A stretch of 64,000 bases of DNA from Rhodamnia argentea (lineage: Eukaryota; Streptophyta; Magnoliopsida; Myrtales; Myrtaceae), in the NCBI RefSeq assembly GCF_020921035.1, contig NC_063152.1:1990001-2054000 (forward strand). Direction: 5' to 3'. Position 1 is the stretch's first letter; every line of letters starts with the position of its first letter. Shown piece by piece: positions 36,576-47,868 of this stretch. The notes beneath the pieces were generated by a model that was not told where the DNA came from, did not search any database, and worked only from the letters and a program-made list of their open reading frames with translations. A program made the translations under genes and the position numbers.

Positions 36576-39500
36576 TAGAAACATGAAAGTTTTTTTATGA
36601 CCTGCCCAATTAGCATCAGAAAATCCTTCAACTCTGCTATGACCATGGTTTTTGGTAAACAATTCCTTTCCCTAGAGTCTTCTTCAAGTACCTCAAAATC
36701 CGAATTAATGCATCATAGTGAGATGTACAAGGAGAAGACAGAAACTAGCTTACCACACTAACTGAAAAGGCAATGTCTGGCGAGTAACTGTGAGATAATT
36801 TAGTTTACCTACCAATCTTCTATATCTCTCATGATTAAAGAAAAGCTCTCCTCCCTCATTAACTTGTTTAACCCCTTGTTCCATGGGTGAATCGAGAGGC
36901 TACGATACCATGTGAGAGGAAATGTTAATCTTGTATTATTCAGTAACAAAGGATTTATATATTGGTGATCAGCAACAAAAATAAACCCTAAGAGTCCTAA
37001 AGACCAATTTACTCCTTTATACTTCTAACAATTCTGTTATGGAAGTGTACCTGCACTAGTTAGATTTTCCTCCATTAGTTTGCTCTTGGAATGTGTTAAA
37101 TCAATTAGGATAGAAATGTTTCTTGGGATTTGGTGTTCAGAAAAGTGAAGATACATAGTTCTGCTAGATTGACTGCTACTTTACAGTGTACATAAACCTA
37201 TTCTTCATCTTTTGTTGCAGTGTTTCCTTTGTTGATCCTGTTGCTGTGAGGCATTCTTTGGAAATCATCTGTGAGCTGGCTACAAGAGATCCTTATGGAG
37301 TTGCAATGGCATTAGGTGACTTGAGAATACGCATACAATTTTTTTGCTTAGTATTGTTTGAACTCATATTTGTCCTTGCTATTTAGAAGCTATATTGATG
37401 TCAGTGGTAATTCTTCTGTCTAATGCTTCTTACACAATCTTTCTGCAGGAAAGCTTGTAGCACCTGGAGGTACAATCTCTCTCTCTCTTTCTGACTCTGC
37501 TTTGAAGTCACTCTTCCCACCTTGAAAGTCATGTTTACCCCTTGAGAAGTTGGGAATTATTCACCTGTTATTCGACATTTGTATGAGGTTTAATCTTCTT
37601 CTTTCCAAGGTATTAGCTTCTTACTGTAAGAAAAGGAAAAAATAAACAATCTCTATGTTTGCTATGATGCAAGAGAAATTCTCTTCAATTCGTAAGAAGA
37701 GAGGGAGTTTTTTTGAATTTCTTTTTGTTTTGCACAAATAATTTTGAACAAGCTGTTGGGTATGAGAGGCAGATATATCTGCACTTATCCACGAGCTGTT
37801 GTTGCAATCTTGTCTTTGCTATTATCACATTACATGCTGATCTACTGATGGTTGGGGACTGCATTTTCACTTTTATGCTGCTAAGGTTTTTGCTTTTTTT
37901 TTTTTTTATTTGGATCAGGGGCCTTGCAGGATGTCTTGCATTTACATGATGTTCTTGCAAGAGTTTCACTAGCCAGATTATGTCACAGCATTTCCAGGGC
38001 TCGGGCACTGGATGGTGAGTTTGTTGATAAATCATATTATAGTTTATATATGCCCACGAGAATAACGATTGACTTGGTCATTGAAATTTTTTTGCTGCAG
38101 AACGGCCCGATATAAAATCTCAGTTCAACTCTGTGCTCTATCAGCTTCTACTAGACCCAAGTGAAAGAGTATGCTTTGAGGCAATCTTATGCATTTTAGG
38201 AAAATATGACAACACAGAGAGGTTTGTTTATATCCTTACAAACACTTGTTTCTCAATATCGCCTCACATTACACCTCAAAAGTTATACCTTCTTCTCCCT
38301 ATGCTTATGTTATTTTTTTGACCAGGATATTTTTACTCTTCCTGTTTGTGCAGGGCTGAGGAAAGGGCTGCAGGTTGGTATCGTTTAACTAGAGAGATCC
38401 TCAAGTTACCGGAAGCACCGTCTGTGTCATCAAAGGACTCTGGTGCTGAATCAAAAGATGCTCTTCCACCAAAGCCAAGTAAAGACAAATCCCAAAAGAC
38501 TAAGCGCCCACAACCCCTTATTAAATTAGTAATGAGAAGGTGAGAGACCTTGTTTTCCTTTATTTTCTGACTTGGGGGATCTTTAGTATAGCTAGTTCAT
38601 GTTTTGTTCATCTGATGTCTAATCAAATTAATGACCTTTATCATGTCTTTGATAAAAATATTTGGCTCATCCAGTCTCTTTTTATCCTTGTGTTTCTCTC
38701 AGGTTGGAGAGTTCTTTTCGTAGCTTCTCTAGGCCAGTACTTCATGCTGCTGCCAGAGTGGTGCAGGAAATGGGGAAGAGTAGAGCTGCTGCGTTTGCTT
38801 TAGGCTTACAGGATATTGATGAAAGTGTTCAGGTCAACACGTTTGCTGAAAGTGTAGATTCAGTCGATCCAGATAATGAAAATCCATTTTCAGGAGGTTA
38901 AGTATATAGCCCATTTTTTTTTGTTCCTCATTGTTATTTTCGACATGACCCTTAGGGCTCTTTGTTCATCTGGATGCTATATAATACGTGTGGTTTACAG
39001 TGGCTTAGTTTGTTGACATGCCATTGCTAAGTTGGCAATATTGGCTTCTCTCTTGTTTCTGGATCAGCTTTCAGATGATTGGGATTGATTATTTCACTGA
39101 ACATTATTGTCATTATTTGATACAGGTCATCGGAGAACCTCTTCTATAACTAATGGGCCAGGTAGCAAGGATACGATAGCTAGTCTCTTGGCTTCATTGA
39201 TGGAAGTGGTGAGGACAACAGTGGCATGCGAGTGTGTTTATATTCGAGCAATGGTGATCAAAGCTTTGATCTGGATGCAAAGTCCATATGAATCTTTTGA
39301 AGAATTAGGATCTATTATTGCATCAGAACTTTCGGATCCATCTTGGCCTGCACCACTTCTGAATGACATCTTGCTCACTTTGCATGCTCGTTTTAAGGTA
39401 TGTGACTCACTTAATTGTCGTAATGGTTTATGAAAGAGCATGGCTGTGACCAGTGGGTATAAGTCTTGATGTACTGCTGCATTTATACTCCTGATCCAGC

Positions 39501-42500
39501 TAAGTCAGATTTCTTATTGCCTTTTGAAGCATTTTCATTGGTTCTTGTTTGAAACTGACTTTTGCTTCCTTGTACTAATTCTAATATACTGCTTAATGTG
39601 AAAAGTGGTTCTTTAGTAACCCACAACCTCAAAAAAAAAAAAAAGAGGTCCATCGTCCATTGTAGGTGGTGTCTTCTACTTCCCACTCTTTTGTCTTTTG
39701 CTCCATTTATTTTGGAAAGCAACTGAAGATTCATTGATTAAGACGGGAAAAGCGTTTTTTCCTGGGGAAAAGTATCTATTGGTATATGAAAGGGCTAGTT
39801 GCTGAAGATCTATTATAACCTGTGTGAGATTTGTTTGAATTAGTTGTCAATCGAAGTCAATGTGCTTGCTTCCATTATATCTCCTATGTCCCCAAGCTTC
39901 CAATTTTTTCAGTGTGTTTTTTTCCCCTTATAGTAGCTTGCCCTTTCTATGATAATGTTGTCATCTATTTACGGGCTTTTGTTGTTCAGGCTACTCCAGA
40001 TATGGCTGTCACTCTTCTTGAAATTGCAAGGATATTTGCAACGAAAGTTCCTGGGAAGATAGATGCTGATGTCTTACAATTACTGTGGAAAGTATGTTTT
40101 CTGACCAATAAATTATGCGTGCATCTACATGGGCAAATGCTTGCTTTTTTCGTTTAAGTTACCAATCTACTTGTTTTCATACATATATGCCACCTGTTAC
40201 CATTTGTATCTGGCCAGTCAACTATGGCAAAGATGGTACCTATTTATGTCTGCTTTCTTTTCTCTGTTGGAGCTAAACTTTTGCTTGTTATCTCTCTCTA
40301 TATCTCTTTTTTGTTACCTGTTGGTTGTGTCTTTCTTGTCTCGCTTTTCCAGTTTTATATATGTCTTGTCTCACATCTTAATCTACATTTTATTTAGAAG
40401 TATTTAGGTGCTGATGATCCGTTTTCACCTGTTTGTTTGTCGCTATTGATGATATCATCTGCATTAACACATATTAATGTATTTTTCGCCTCTTAACAGA
40501 CATGTCTTGTTGGAGCTGGTCCTGATGGGAAGCACACTGCTTTGGAAGCAGTTACTGTTGTTCTTGATTTACCACCACCTCAACCCGGGTCTATGTTGGG
40601 TCTTACCTCAGTTGATACTGTGTCTGCGTCCGATCCAAAATCAGCTCTTGCACTACAGAGGCTTGTCCAAGCAGCAGTAAGATTTTCGTTCTCATGTTTA
40701 AATAATTTTGGAAACTCTGGTTCAGTTTTTGCTTGACCTGCATCTGGACATTGATGTATTTCTCCTGATAATTGAATATATATCTGGGCAGGTTTGGTTT
40801 CTTGGAGAAAATGCAAACTATGCTGCTTCTGAATATGCTTGGGAATCTGCAACTCCTCCTGGTACTGCCTTGATGATGTTGGATGCAGATAAAATGGTTG
40901 CAGCTGCTAGTTCTCGTAATCCTACTTTAGCTGGTGCCTTAACTCGACTGCAGAGGTGTGCTTTCAGTGGCAGCTGGGAGGTATAAGTTAATAGGTGCTC
41001 AGTTACTCCTCTGTCTGTATCATAACACAACCGAACTCTTAAAAATTTCCCACTTTAAAGAAAGCTAGGGTCAGTGAAGTAGTATTTATAATTCTTCTTC
41101 TGCATCAGAACATGTGAAATGTTGTCTGTAAACAGGAAATGTAAAATGTTCATCTTGGCTGCACTCAGCAGAAAACCTATTTATCCTGTCACACTCTCTA
41201 AGTCATGCAGAAGTTTGTTATAACTGATGGTGCACTGTCTCTTCTGCACCTATCCTAGATCACTTGACTACAGGTGCTCTACTTTACATGAGGAAATTTG
41301 TTACAATTAAGCACTAAAATCCATGTTTTCCAAGTTTCAAAGATGCTATCCATATGATAGATTAGATATGGTTTCAGAACAATGCTGTTCTTATCCAGAG
41401 ATCGTGGTGGATTCCCATATTTTGTTTTCCTTGAACTTAGAAATGGTGTGGCTGGGATGCTGTGCAAGTTCTCAGTTCCTGTATCATTGGGTATATTCTT
41501 TTAATAAGAGTAGATCCTTTAGGCATTGACTCTCTAAGATATTCATTGTTATCCTGCTAATAGACATAGAAAGTACTCTATTATCATGCCTCAGGTTATT
41601 CTTCCTTCTTCTATTTCATTCTAAAGGGGGTTCATGTGAAACCAAGTTCTGGTCTATGTTACGTATGTGAAAGGAGACAATTTTCAAGAATTTTTCTTAT
41701 TAGGTATATTACGGAGGTTTTTATGAGGAGAATGTTACTGCCCAGATTTTCCGGAAATTTGTGGAAATTTGGAAATTCATTTGCCCGCTTCTACAGGCAC
41801 GTAGGAACATTACGTTGTCTCTTAGCCACTAGCTATCGAATATCAAGTCTTTGCATGTGATGTTATTTGGAAAACAACTAATGTACTCTCCTGAGTTTGG
41901 TAGCTGTAAAATCTGTTTGTTTTTGCCTTATTTCCTTTATAAAGCTAAGTCTCCCTCTTGAAACTCTAGGTTCGCATTATTGCTGCTCAAGCTCTCACTA
42001 CCATGGCAATCAGGTCCGGCGAGCCATTTAGACTACAGATATATGAATTCTTGCATGCTTTAGCTCAGGGTGGTATGCAGTCTCAAATTTCAGAGATGCA
42101 TGTCAGTAATGGTGAAGATCAAGGTGCTAGTGGTACTGGTCTCGGAGTTTTAATAAGTCCAATGTTAAAGGTTCTTGATGAAATGTATATGGCACAAGAT
42201 GAGCTGATTAAGTAAGTTTCTTTGTCACTTTTTTGTGTCTACATTTCTCATTTCAGAAATCCTAAGAATGTTTCCTATTTGGATACTCAGGGACATTCGT
42301 CACCATGATAATGCGAAGAAGGAATGGACGGATGAAGAATTGAAGAAGCTTTATGAAACACATGAGAGGTTGTTAGATCAGGTTTCGCTGTTCTGTTATG
42401 TTCCAAGAGCAAAGTACCTACCTTTGGGCCCAATAAGGTACAATTGCATTAAACACCTGGTCGTTGTTTCTGTAGACTTTATTGCTAAAAAGAGTGGAAT

Positions 42501-45300
42501 AATGTAGGTAGATTTCCCAAGGAAAAAAGGAAGGGGAGGAAACATTGTGTTCAATCATTTTCATTCCGAAATTGCTTTTCATCAAAAACAATGATTGCAG
42601 TGCCCTTGTTGTTTTTGATGTAATCCCTGGGAGTTCATAACCATATAAATTGATTTGTGTAATTGAAAGCTTGATGGCCCTAGGTTTTTAAATCTCATAG
42701 TCTTATGTACCTCAAAAAATAGTTCAAAGTATGGTGCCTGGTCTAAAAGAATTTATCTGATGAAGGTTAATATTGCGAGGTGTTTTCACGAAAATGCAGC
42801 TGGAACTTCCACAAAACTTAGTATGCAGTGACCGTTCCCTGTGATTAAATTTCTTGTTTGAATTGCATGGGGCAGTACACCTCATTGTTCTAGCCTTGGT
42901 TTTTATGCCATAGGATTTGTTAAATATTATGTTCTTCTTGGAGTGGGATCATTTGTGAGGCTCGTAATAGACGTACGTCAAGATAATGTTTTGTACCTTT
43001 ATCAAGTTTCAGCACTTCAGAATCCATCTTTGTGCTTCTGTTCTGATTTGGAATTGATGTTCAACACAAGCTTAATCTTGGGAACTTATTTTGTTAATTT
43101 TGTACTTATCATGACATAAGCCAGAGCTAACAGCTAATCAGACTGCTGAAGTTTCTCCTCAAAGGATTGGCTTTACCAATAACAATTTAAGCAGTGATCT
43201 CTCATTACTTTTTTTTTTCTCGGTCGGATCTCTCATTACTTCAATTGCTCATATTAGTAGCAAAATTTCCGAGTTTCAAAACCTAAATTTAATTTACTAC
43301 GCTGAAGTTTCCAGTTCTCTCATTCTTTCTTCCAAAATTTACTATAGTTTGGGGAATCATTCAGGGAAAAGAAGAATCCTTTAGTTTAATTATAATCCAC
43401 TGATACTGGATATATGAGAATGCTTTTGGCTTGACAATCTTGAGTCCTACTATTTCACCAATACAGCAAAACTCCTAATCAATAGTGAGGTCGAACTAGG
43501 TTAGGCAATTGGATTGATGTTTAGTTACTAAGAAAAGCTTCATAGAATAAGTTGCTGCTGATGGGAGATTTATGAGTAATGTTTAACCAGAATGGTTTTG
43601 CTCTTATTTTTGTCAATGTAATTATTGAAGTTCACATCGCTGTTAGAACTCATTCTTCCTTGTGCTTTTCTGCCCTGAATCTTATGACAGTGCAAAACTT
43701 ATTGACATGTACCGCACAAAGCATAATATAAGTGCATCGACTGGTTTGAGTGATCCAGCTGTTGCCACTGGAATATCGGATCTAATATATGATTCCAAAC
43801 CAGCTCCTGCTGAGCCAGAGACACTAGACGATGACCTAGTAAATGCTTGGGCCACAAACCTTGGTGATGACGGCTTGTGGGGTAAAAATGCACCGGCTAT
43901 GAACAGGGTATGTAATTTGGTTTTCTTAGGCTCGCAAATGTGTTTCTGTTTGTAAATTATTTTTTTCTTCAAAGAGAGAACTGCTGCTATATCTCTTTTG
44001 AAATCGTTCCTCTACTTCTGAGGAGGAAGCCTTGCTTCTATTTCAGCTTAAACTGAAAGCTAAAACTTGGGATCATTAATCTGCTGATCTCTCTTAGACT
44101 CTCTGCATGTGCGCCTGGAATGACTTTTGGGGGTTATATATTTTTTTAGGGCATTACTTTCCTTTTGGAACTCTTTAGAATATGTCATTTCCCAATGTCA
44201 TTTTTCTTTTCCCCTCTTTTGCCCTGTTAAAGTCACTTATTCAGTCAATCATGGACGTGATTAGGAGGGTTTACTTTTACCGAGCAAGAGGTCTGGTTTG
44301 AGTCTCATTATTCCCCTCTCCGCTTCCATGTAACTAAAAGATATATCTGCATACATGTTCTGGAGTTTTAATTGTGACCTCAGGATAATTTGGTGGATTA
44401 CCCTTTTCATGAAGAAGGAGATTGCCTGCATGTAGACACTTTTATTTCAGATAATTCTGCATCTCTCTTTTTTTAAATCTCATTTCCTGTAAAATTCAAT
44501 TGCCTTTTTGACCTTGTAATGCACCATTGATTCATGGTGCTGGATATCTTGCAGATTTCTAAATCACGTCTCTCCTTGTGCTATTTGTGTTCTTCAATAA
44601 GTGTTCCCTCACTAGGTTGTTTATTTACTAGGCATTATATGGTCTGTTCAGACATCAACTTAAGTGTCATGCAGAATCTTATATGGTCAAGACATTGTGA
44701 TCCTAGATCCCTTTATATAGTGAATCAGTATTCTTTTTGCAGGTTAACGAATTCCTCGCTGGTGCTGGAACTGATGCTCCTGATGTTGAGGAGGAGAACA
44801 TCTTTTCTCGGCCTTCAGTGAGTTATGATGATATGTGGGCGAAGACACTCTTGGAAACTGCAGAAGTTGATGTGAGCTATGCTAAAGTGTTCAGTGATTG
44901 CAATAGCAGTAGTGAATGAGGGACGCTGCATGCATTCCTTAAGCTAATTTTCCATGTCTTTCATGAATTATATGCAGGAAGATGATGCAAGGTCATCTGG
45001 TGCATCTTCCCCAGAATCAACAGGATCGGTCGAAACTTCAATATCATCCCACTTTGGTGGAATGAACTATCCTTCGTTGTTCAGTTCCAAACCATCCTAT
45101 GGTTCTTCACAGGGAACGGTGTGCATGTTATGCCATTTAGTTTGTTTATGATGACCCTAAATTTATTTGTGAGAATGCGTCTGCTTTCTTTTCAATCTCT
45201 TAATCATCTTTTTCTTGTTCCCCCTTCCATGAGAAAACAAGTGTACTTGTATAAATTATTTGTATCAAGATATTCAACTTTTTGTTACCCCACATAACCA

Positions 45301-45331
<31 letters not shown>

Positions 45332-46590
45332 CAAAATAAAAAGAGAGCTGGCGTTTGTAATGACTATTACTGAGAAGCTTACTTGGAAACTTTGTAATGA
45401 CTATTACATATTTGATGAAACCACCCCTATTGGGATAAGTCTTGGTTTATTGTTGTTATCAATAACTATAATTCCTCTGTACTGCTAATGAACAGGAGAG
45501 GTCTGGAACAAGCAGGTTTAGCAGCACGCCTGTTGGTGGTCCCTCAATATACGAGGGTGTAAGCTCTCCGGTCAGTTCACAAAATCCCGCAATCATATTC
45601 TTTCTATATGCCAGTTTCTGTTTGGCCAGTTCTTTTGATTGGCGCTCTAATCCAGCTGACCAAGTGACTTTGACCTTTTTCCCCCAGATTAGGGAAGAGC
45701 CTCCGTCATACGAATCATCTGTTATGCGAAGGTATGAATCCTTTGAGAATCCTTTGGCTGGGCATGGCTCCCAAAGTTTTGGTTCCCAGGACGATGACAG
45801 GACTTCATCTGGGAATTCACAATTTGGAACAGCTCTGTATGACTTCACCGCTGGGGGAGATGATGAGGTTATTCACTGAGCAGAAAAACAACCTACAATT
45901 GATCGCTGAATGTTTAACCTTCCAAATTACCAATTGTGCACAACTTTTATGCTTCTACTTTCATAGGGAATCTCGGAATCTGTTACGTTGGTAGAACGTA
46001 GTAACATATCCTAGGGGAGCAGTTGTCTAGCATTTTCTCAGTCTTCTGGTATCTCAAATTGGATTTAGACAATTGATTTATTCTTTTCTGTAGCCCCCCT
46101 TTTTATAAAACATTTACTTCAAGCGTGCTTGAGCTACAACTTTCAGCTTGTCTAGAGATGTGGTTGTGACTATTTTCGATATTTCTTGCAGTTAAATTTG
46201 ACAGCAGGAGAAGAGGTAGAAATTGAATATGAAGTGGATGGCTGGTTTTATGTAAGTACACCCTGGGGCTTTTGCAAATTTTGTTACGTTCTTTTCAATT
46301 GGATCCCATATTTATTCTACAGGATCTAACTTTGTCGCTAATGGTAGCATGATCAATATGACTATGCTATATGATGCTTCGTTTATCTGACCTTTACTAA
46401 ACTGAATAGCCGGGATGATTCGTCTCCTATTTCGAAACTAATCGTCTCTCCTGTTAATTGTAAGTTTCAGGATTTATCCCCTTCCATTCAAATTTTCGTT
46501 CCACTCTTCCTGCAGGTCAAGAAAAAGCGCCCAGGACGGGATGGGAAAATGGCTGGGCTCGTCCCTGTACTATATGTTAGTCAATCTTAA
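28176..46590 (+). CDS. TASH3: TASH3, SH3-domain subunit of the TPLATE endocytic complex
   Basis: Subunit of the plant TPLATE adaptor complex, which acts with clathrin in endocytosis at the plasma membrane. Exons (27): 28176-28181, 28296-28538, 31480-31539, 31633-31725, 32143-32371, 33037-33143, 34436-34498, 34714-34814, 37221-37315, 37449-37469, 37919-38014, 38101-38221, 38354-38539, 38703-38896, 39126-39397, 39990-40091, 40500-40676, 40792-40980, 41970-42211, 42291-42437, 43691-43907, 43 additional not needed; then 44743-44871, 44978-45118, 45496-45570, 45688-45867, 46192-46251, 46516-46590. All GT..AG, all phases agree, 1206 aa, close to Arabidopsis At2g07360. The long N-terminal part is the helical large-adaptin-like trunk; a Ser/Pro-rich linker follows (~1000-1150); an SH3 domain beginning ALYDF fills ~1151-1204 and ends near the C-terminus. 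The first exon codes only Met-Ala and exon 10 is 21 bp. Introns 2 and 8 are long and filled with mobile elements. Confidence 0.94.
29962..30201. mobile_element. Tourist-like (PIF/Harbinger) MITE in TASH3 intron 2
   Basis: Terminal inverted repeats of about 23 bp, beginning 'gggtgtgcatgacaacac' at 29962 and ending with 'gtgttgtcatgcacgtcc' at 30201 (two mismatches). They are flanked by the 3-bp duplication TTA (29959-29961 and 30202-30204), the hallmark of PIF/Harbinger elements. Length is 240 bp and non-coding. Inside are further 'ctctagaag' and 'ttgtgtaaccaaat' sub-repeats. Confidence 0.85.
32630..32800 (-). mobile_element. Possible LTR/TRIM remnant in TASH3 intron 5
   Basis: 'aacaccccctctcac' looks like the complement of a polypurine tract next to an LTR end. 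About 120 bases on, 'gacactatgtta' resembles the complement of a Met-tRNA primer-binding site followed by an LTR start. Flanking repeats are too diverged to align by eye, so the call is weak. Confidence 0.3.
34967..35229 (-). mobile_element. TRIM retrotransposon (263 bp) in TASH3 intron 8
   Basis: Left terminal repeat 34967-35022 and right terminal repeat 35142-35229 both begin 'tgtgagattttgtg' and end 'taaca'. The left copy lacks about 32 internal bases. A perfect 5-bp target duplication 'aacct' flanks it (34962-34966, 35230-35234). Between the repeats, read on the minus strand, are a 'tggtatcagag' primer-binding site for initiator tRNA-Met next to the right repeat and a 'gtgagggggagtg' polypurine tract next to the left one. 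The ~119-bp interior is non-coding. The element is antisense to TASH3. Confidence 0.88.
35894..37030 (-). mobile_element. Deleted Copia element with 120-bp LTRs in TASH3 intron 8
   Basis: Two similar 120-bp terminal repeats, 35894-36013 and 36911-37030, start 'tgtgaga' and end 'taaca'. A perfect 5-bp duplication 'attct' flanks them (35889-35893, 37031-37035). On the minus strand a 'tggtatc' primer-binding site follows the right LTR, and a polypurine tract 'aagggggag' precedes the left one. The ~0.9-kb interior carries only the 3' end of Copia pol in broken frames: the RT-to-RNase-H linker ('LVGKLNYLTVTR') and RNase H ('GFSDANWAG', then 'LWCDNKAAMHI'). Gag, protease, integrase and RT are gone, so it could move only in trans. 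Homopolymers at 36461-36576 look artificial. Confidence 0.85.
36461..36576. repeat. Homopolymer block (poly-A/C/T)
   Basis: Runs of A, then about 14 C, then T and A mixtures inside the RNase H remnant. Such a C-run/A-run mosaic is unusual for this genome and may be a low-quality consensus or gap-fill rather than real sequence. Confidence 0.6.
45302..45330. repeat. AAT microsatellite in TASH3 intron 23
   Basis: About nine (AAT) units between exon 23 and exon 24. Confidence 0.9.
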
Positions 46591-47253
46591 AGCGAGATGG
46601 TTTTGCAAGATCCTCTTCACTCTGCTGCGTGGTTTTTTGTGTGTTGACATGACGAGCCTATGCTTTCATACACGAGCAGCGAAGCACACCTTCCGTTCCA
46701 TGGGCCCGGGAATTTCGATCTGATAGAGATTTTTTGACCAGTGGCCTTGCTCGTCGCTCTTGACCGAGTGACCCCACCCAGCTGTACGTTAGATACTTGT
46801 GATTTCTCATTTTTCTCTCTGGAGTCTGGGATTTCAAACGAGAAGTACCAGTGCGGGAATTCTGTTAGTCACAGCTGTATAATAGTGTGTTCAGAAAATA
46901 CTTTTTTTTTTTTTCTGTATTCTAAATTTGTTTCATTGATTGAACAGCACTCTGATATATACGGAACTTTTGGCTCAATTCCATGCCCAAAACCCGGTTC
47001 GACGATATAGTTCTTGCATTCAGCATTCAATTGGATTTGTTCATCTCACGGGAAAGTGTTTTGCCCCAGCATTTCAAGAACAGTATGTTTCTGTAACAGA
47101 AGGTTTGATATGCGTTTACTGCGTTGTTTTATCTAATCATCGCTCTCTTGTGGCAACATAAGTGCGCCGGTGATATTCTGAGAACCGGCGGAAAAATGAA
47201 AATCACTAGCATCGACCCGAGTGTGTTTTGAATTGTCAATGACGGGCAGAGGT
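46591..47253. other. TASH3 3' flank
   Basis: Probably contains the TASH3 3'UTR. No gene or repeat of note. Confidence 0.5.
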
Positions 47254-47868
47254 TCACATGATGTGGGGTAGCTTCGTTTCTTGATCATGCAAATTCCAAT
47301 TCAACCACCAGTTGCTGAACCAAACGCCTCATTGAAGCGTGTGACGACCCATATTCCGTTGCAGCCGTCCGGCTCTTATCCCTCATCTCCTTCACCCTGC
47401 TCCTCACCTTACTGCTGCTGCCGTCCATCAATCTCCTCAGCCCCCTCTCTCCAACTCCTCGGACGACACCAATGCGCTCCCCTCCCTGTAATCCAACCTA
47501 TTCTCCTCCGCCAGTCCCAGCTCTGCCACAATCTGAAACACTTTCATCTGCTGCTCTGCTTAGATGGGCCCCGTGGCCATCGGCACTCCATACCACGGGC
47601 TCTCTAACATGGAGTTCTACCCACAGTGTGAGATGAGCCCATCTATAGCTTTATGGGCGAGGATGGTTCCGCCCGGATGAGGCAGGGGGAGGAAGGTTGC
47701 CGGGGCGGGAGGAGGTGGCTCGTCAGTGGACGTAGGAGCTGATGAGAGGCCAGTGGGGATCGGTGATGACGTGACTGGCCAGGCGTTGGGCGAATTGATG
47801 GCTGGGACGAGGTTCCCGATCGCCGGCGTGGCCACAAACATCATCTCCACCTGTTCCCCCCTTCTCAT
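47254..47868 (-). pseudogene. UGT71-type glycosyltransferase pseudogene, internally deleted
   Basis: A truncated paralogue of the intact gene at 55518-56996. Reading minus from ATG 47868, about the first 80 codons match the N-terminus (same 'FVATPAIGNLVPA' start). At about 47668-47670 the sequence jumps to the equivalent of residue ~357 in the PSPG box ('LAHKAI'). A TAG then replaces the Trp after HCG. The remainder matches the C-terminus down to a TGA at 47254-47256, where the intact copy also ends. About 860 bases are missing relative to the intact copy (615 versus 1479 bp). Frame changes also occur in the N-terminal part. Homology continues upstream (47869 to ~48060 against ~57000-57270), so promoter DNA was duplicated too. 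Confidence 0.9.

Noticed and set aside
43780..44700. An extra TASH3 exon between 43907 and 44743
   Set aside because: The 43907/44743 junction is in frame and matches the expected protein, so there are exactly 27 exons. The words 'additional not needed' in the TASH3 exon list refer to nothing and should be ignored.
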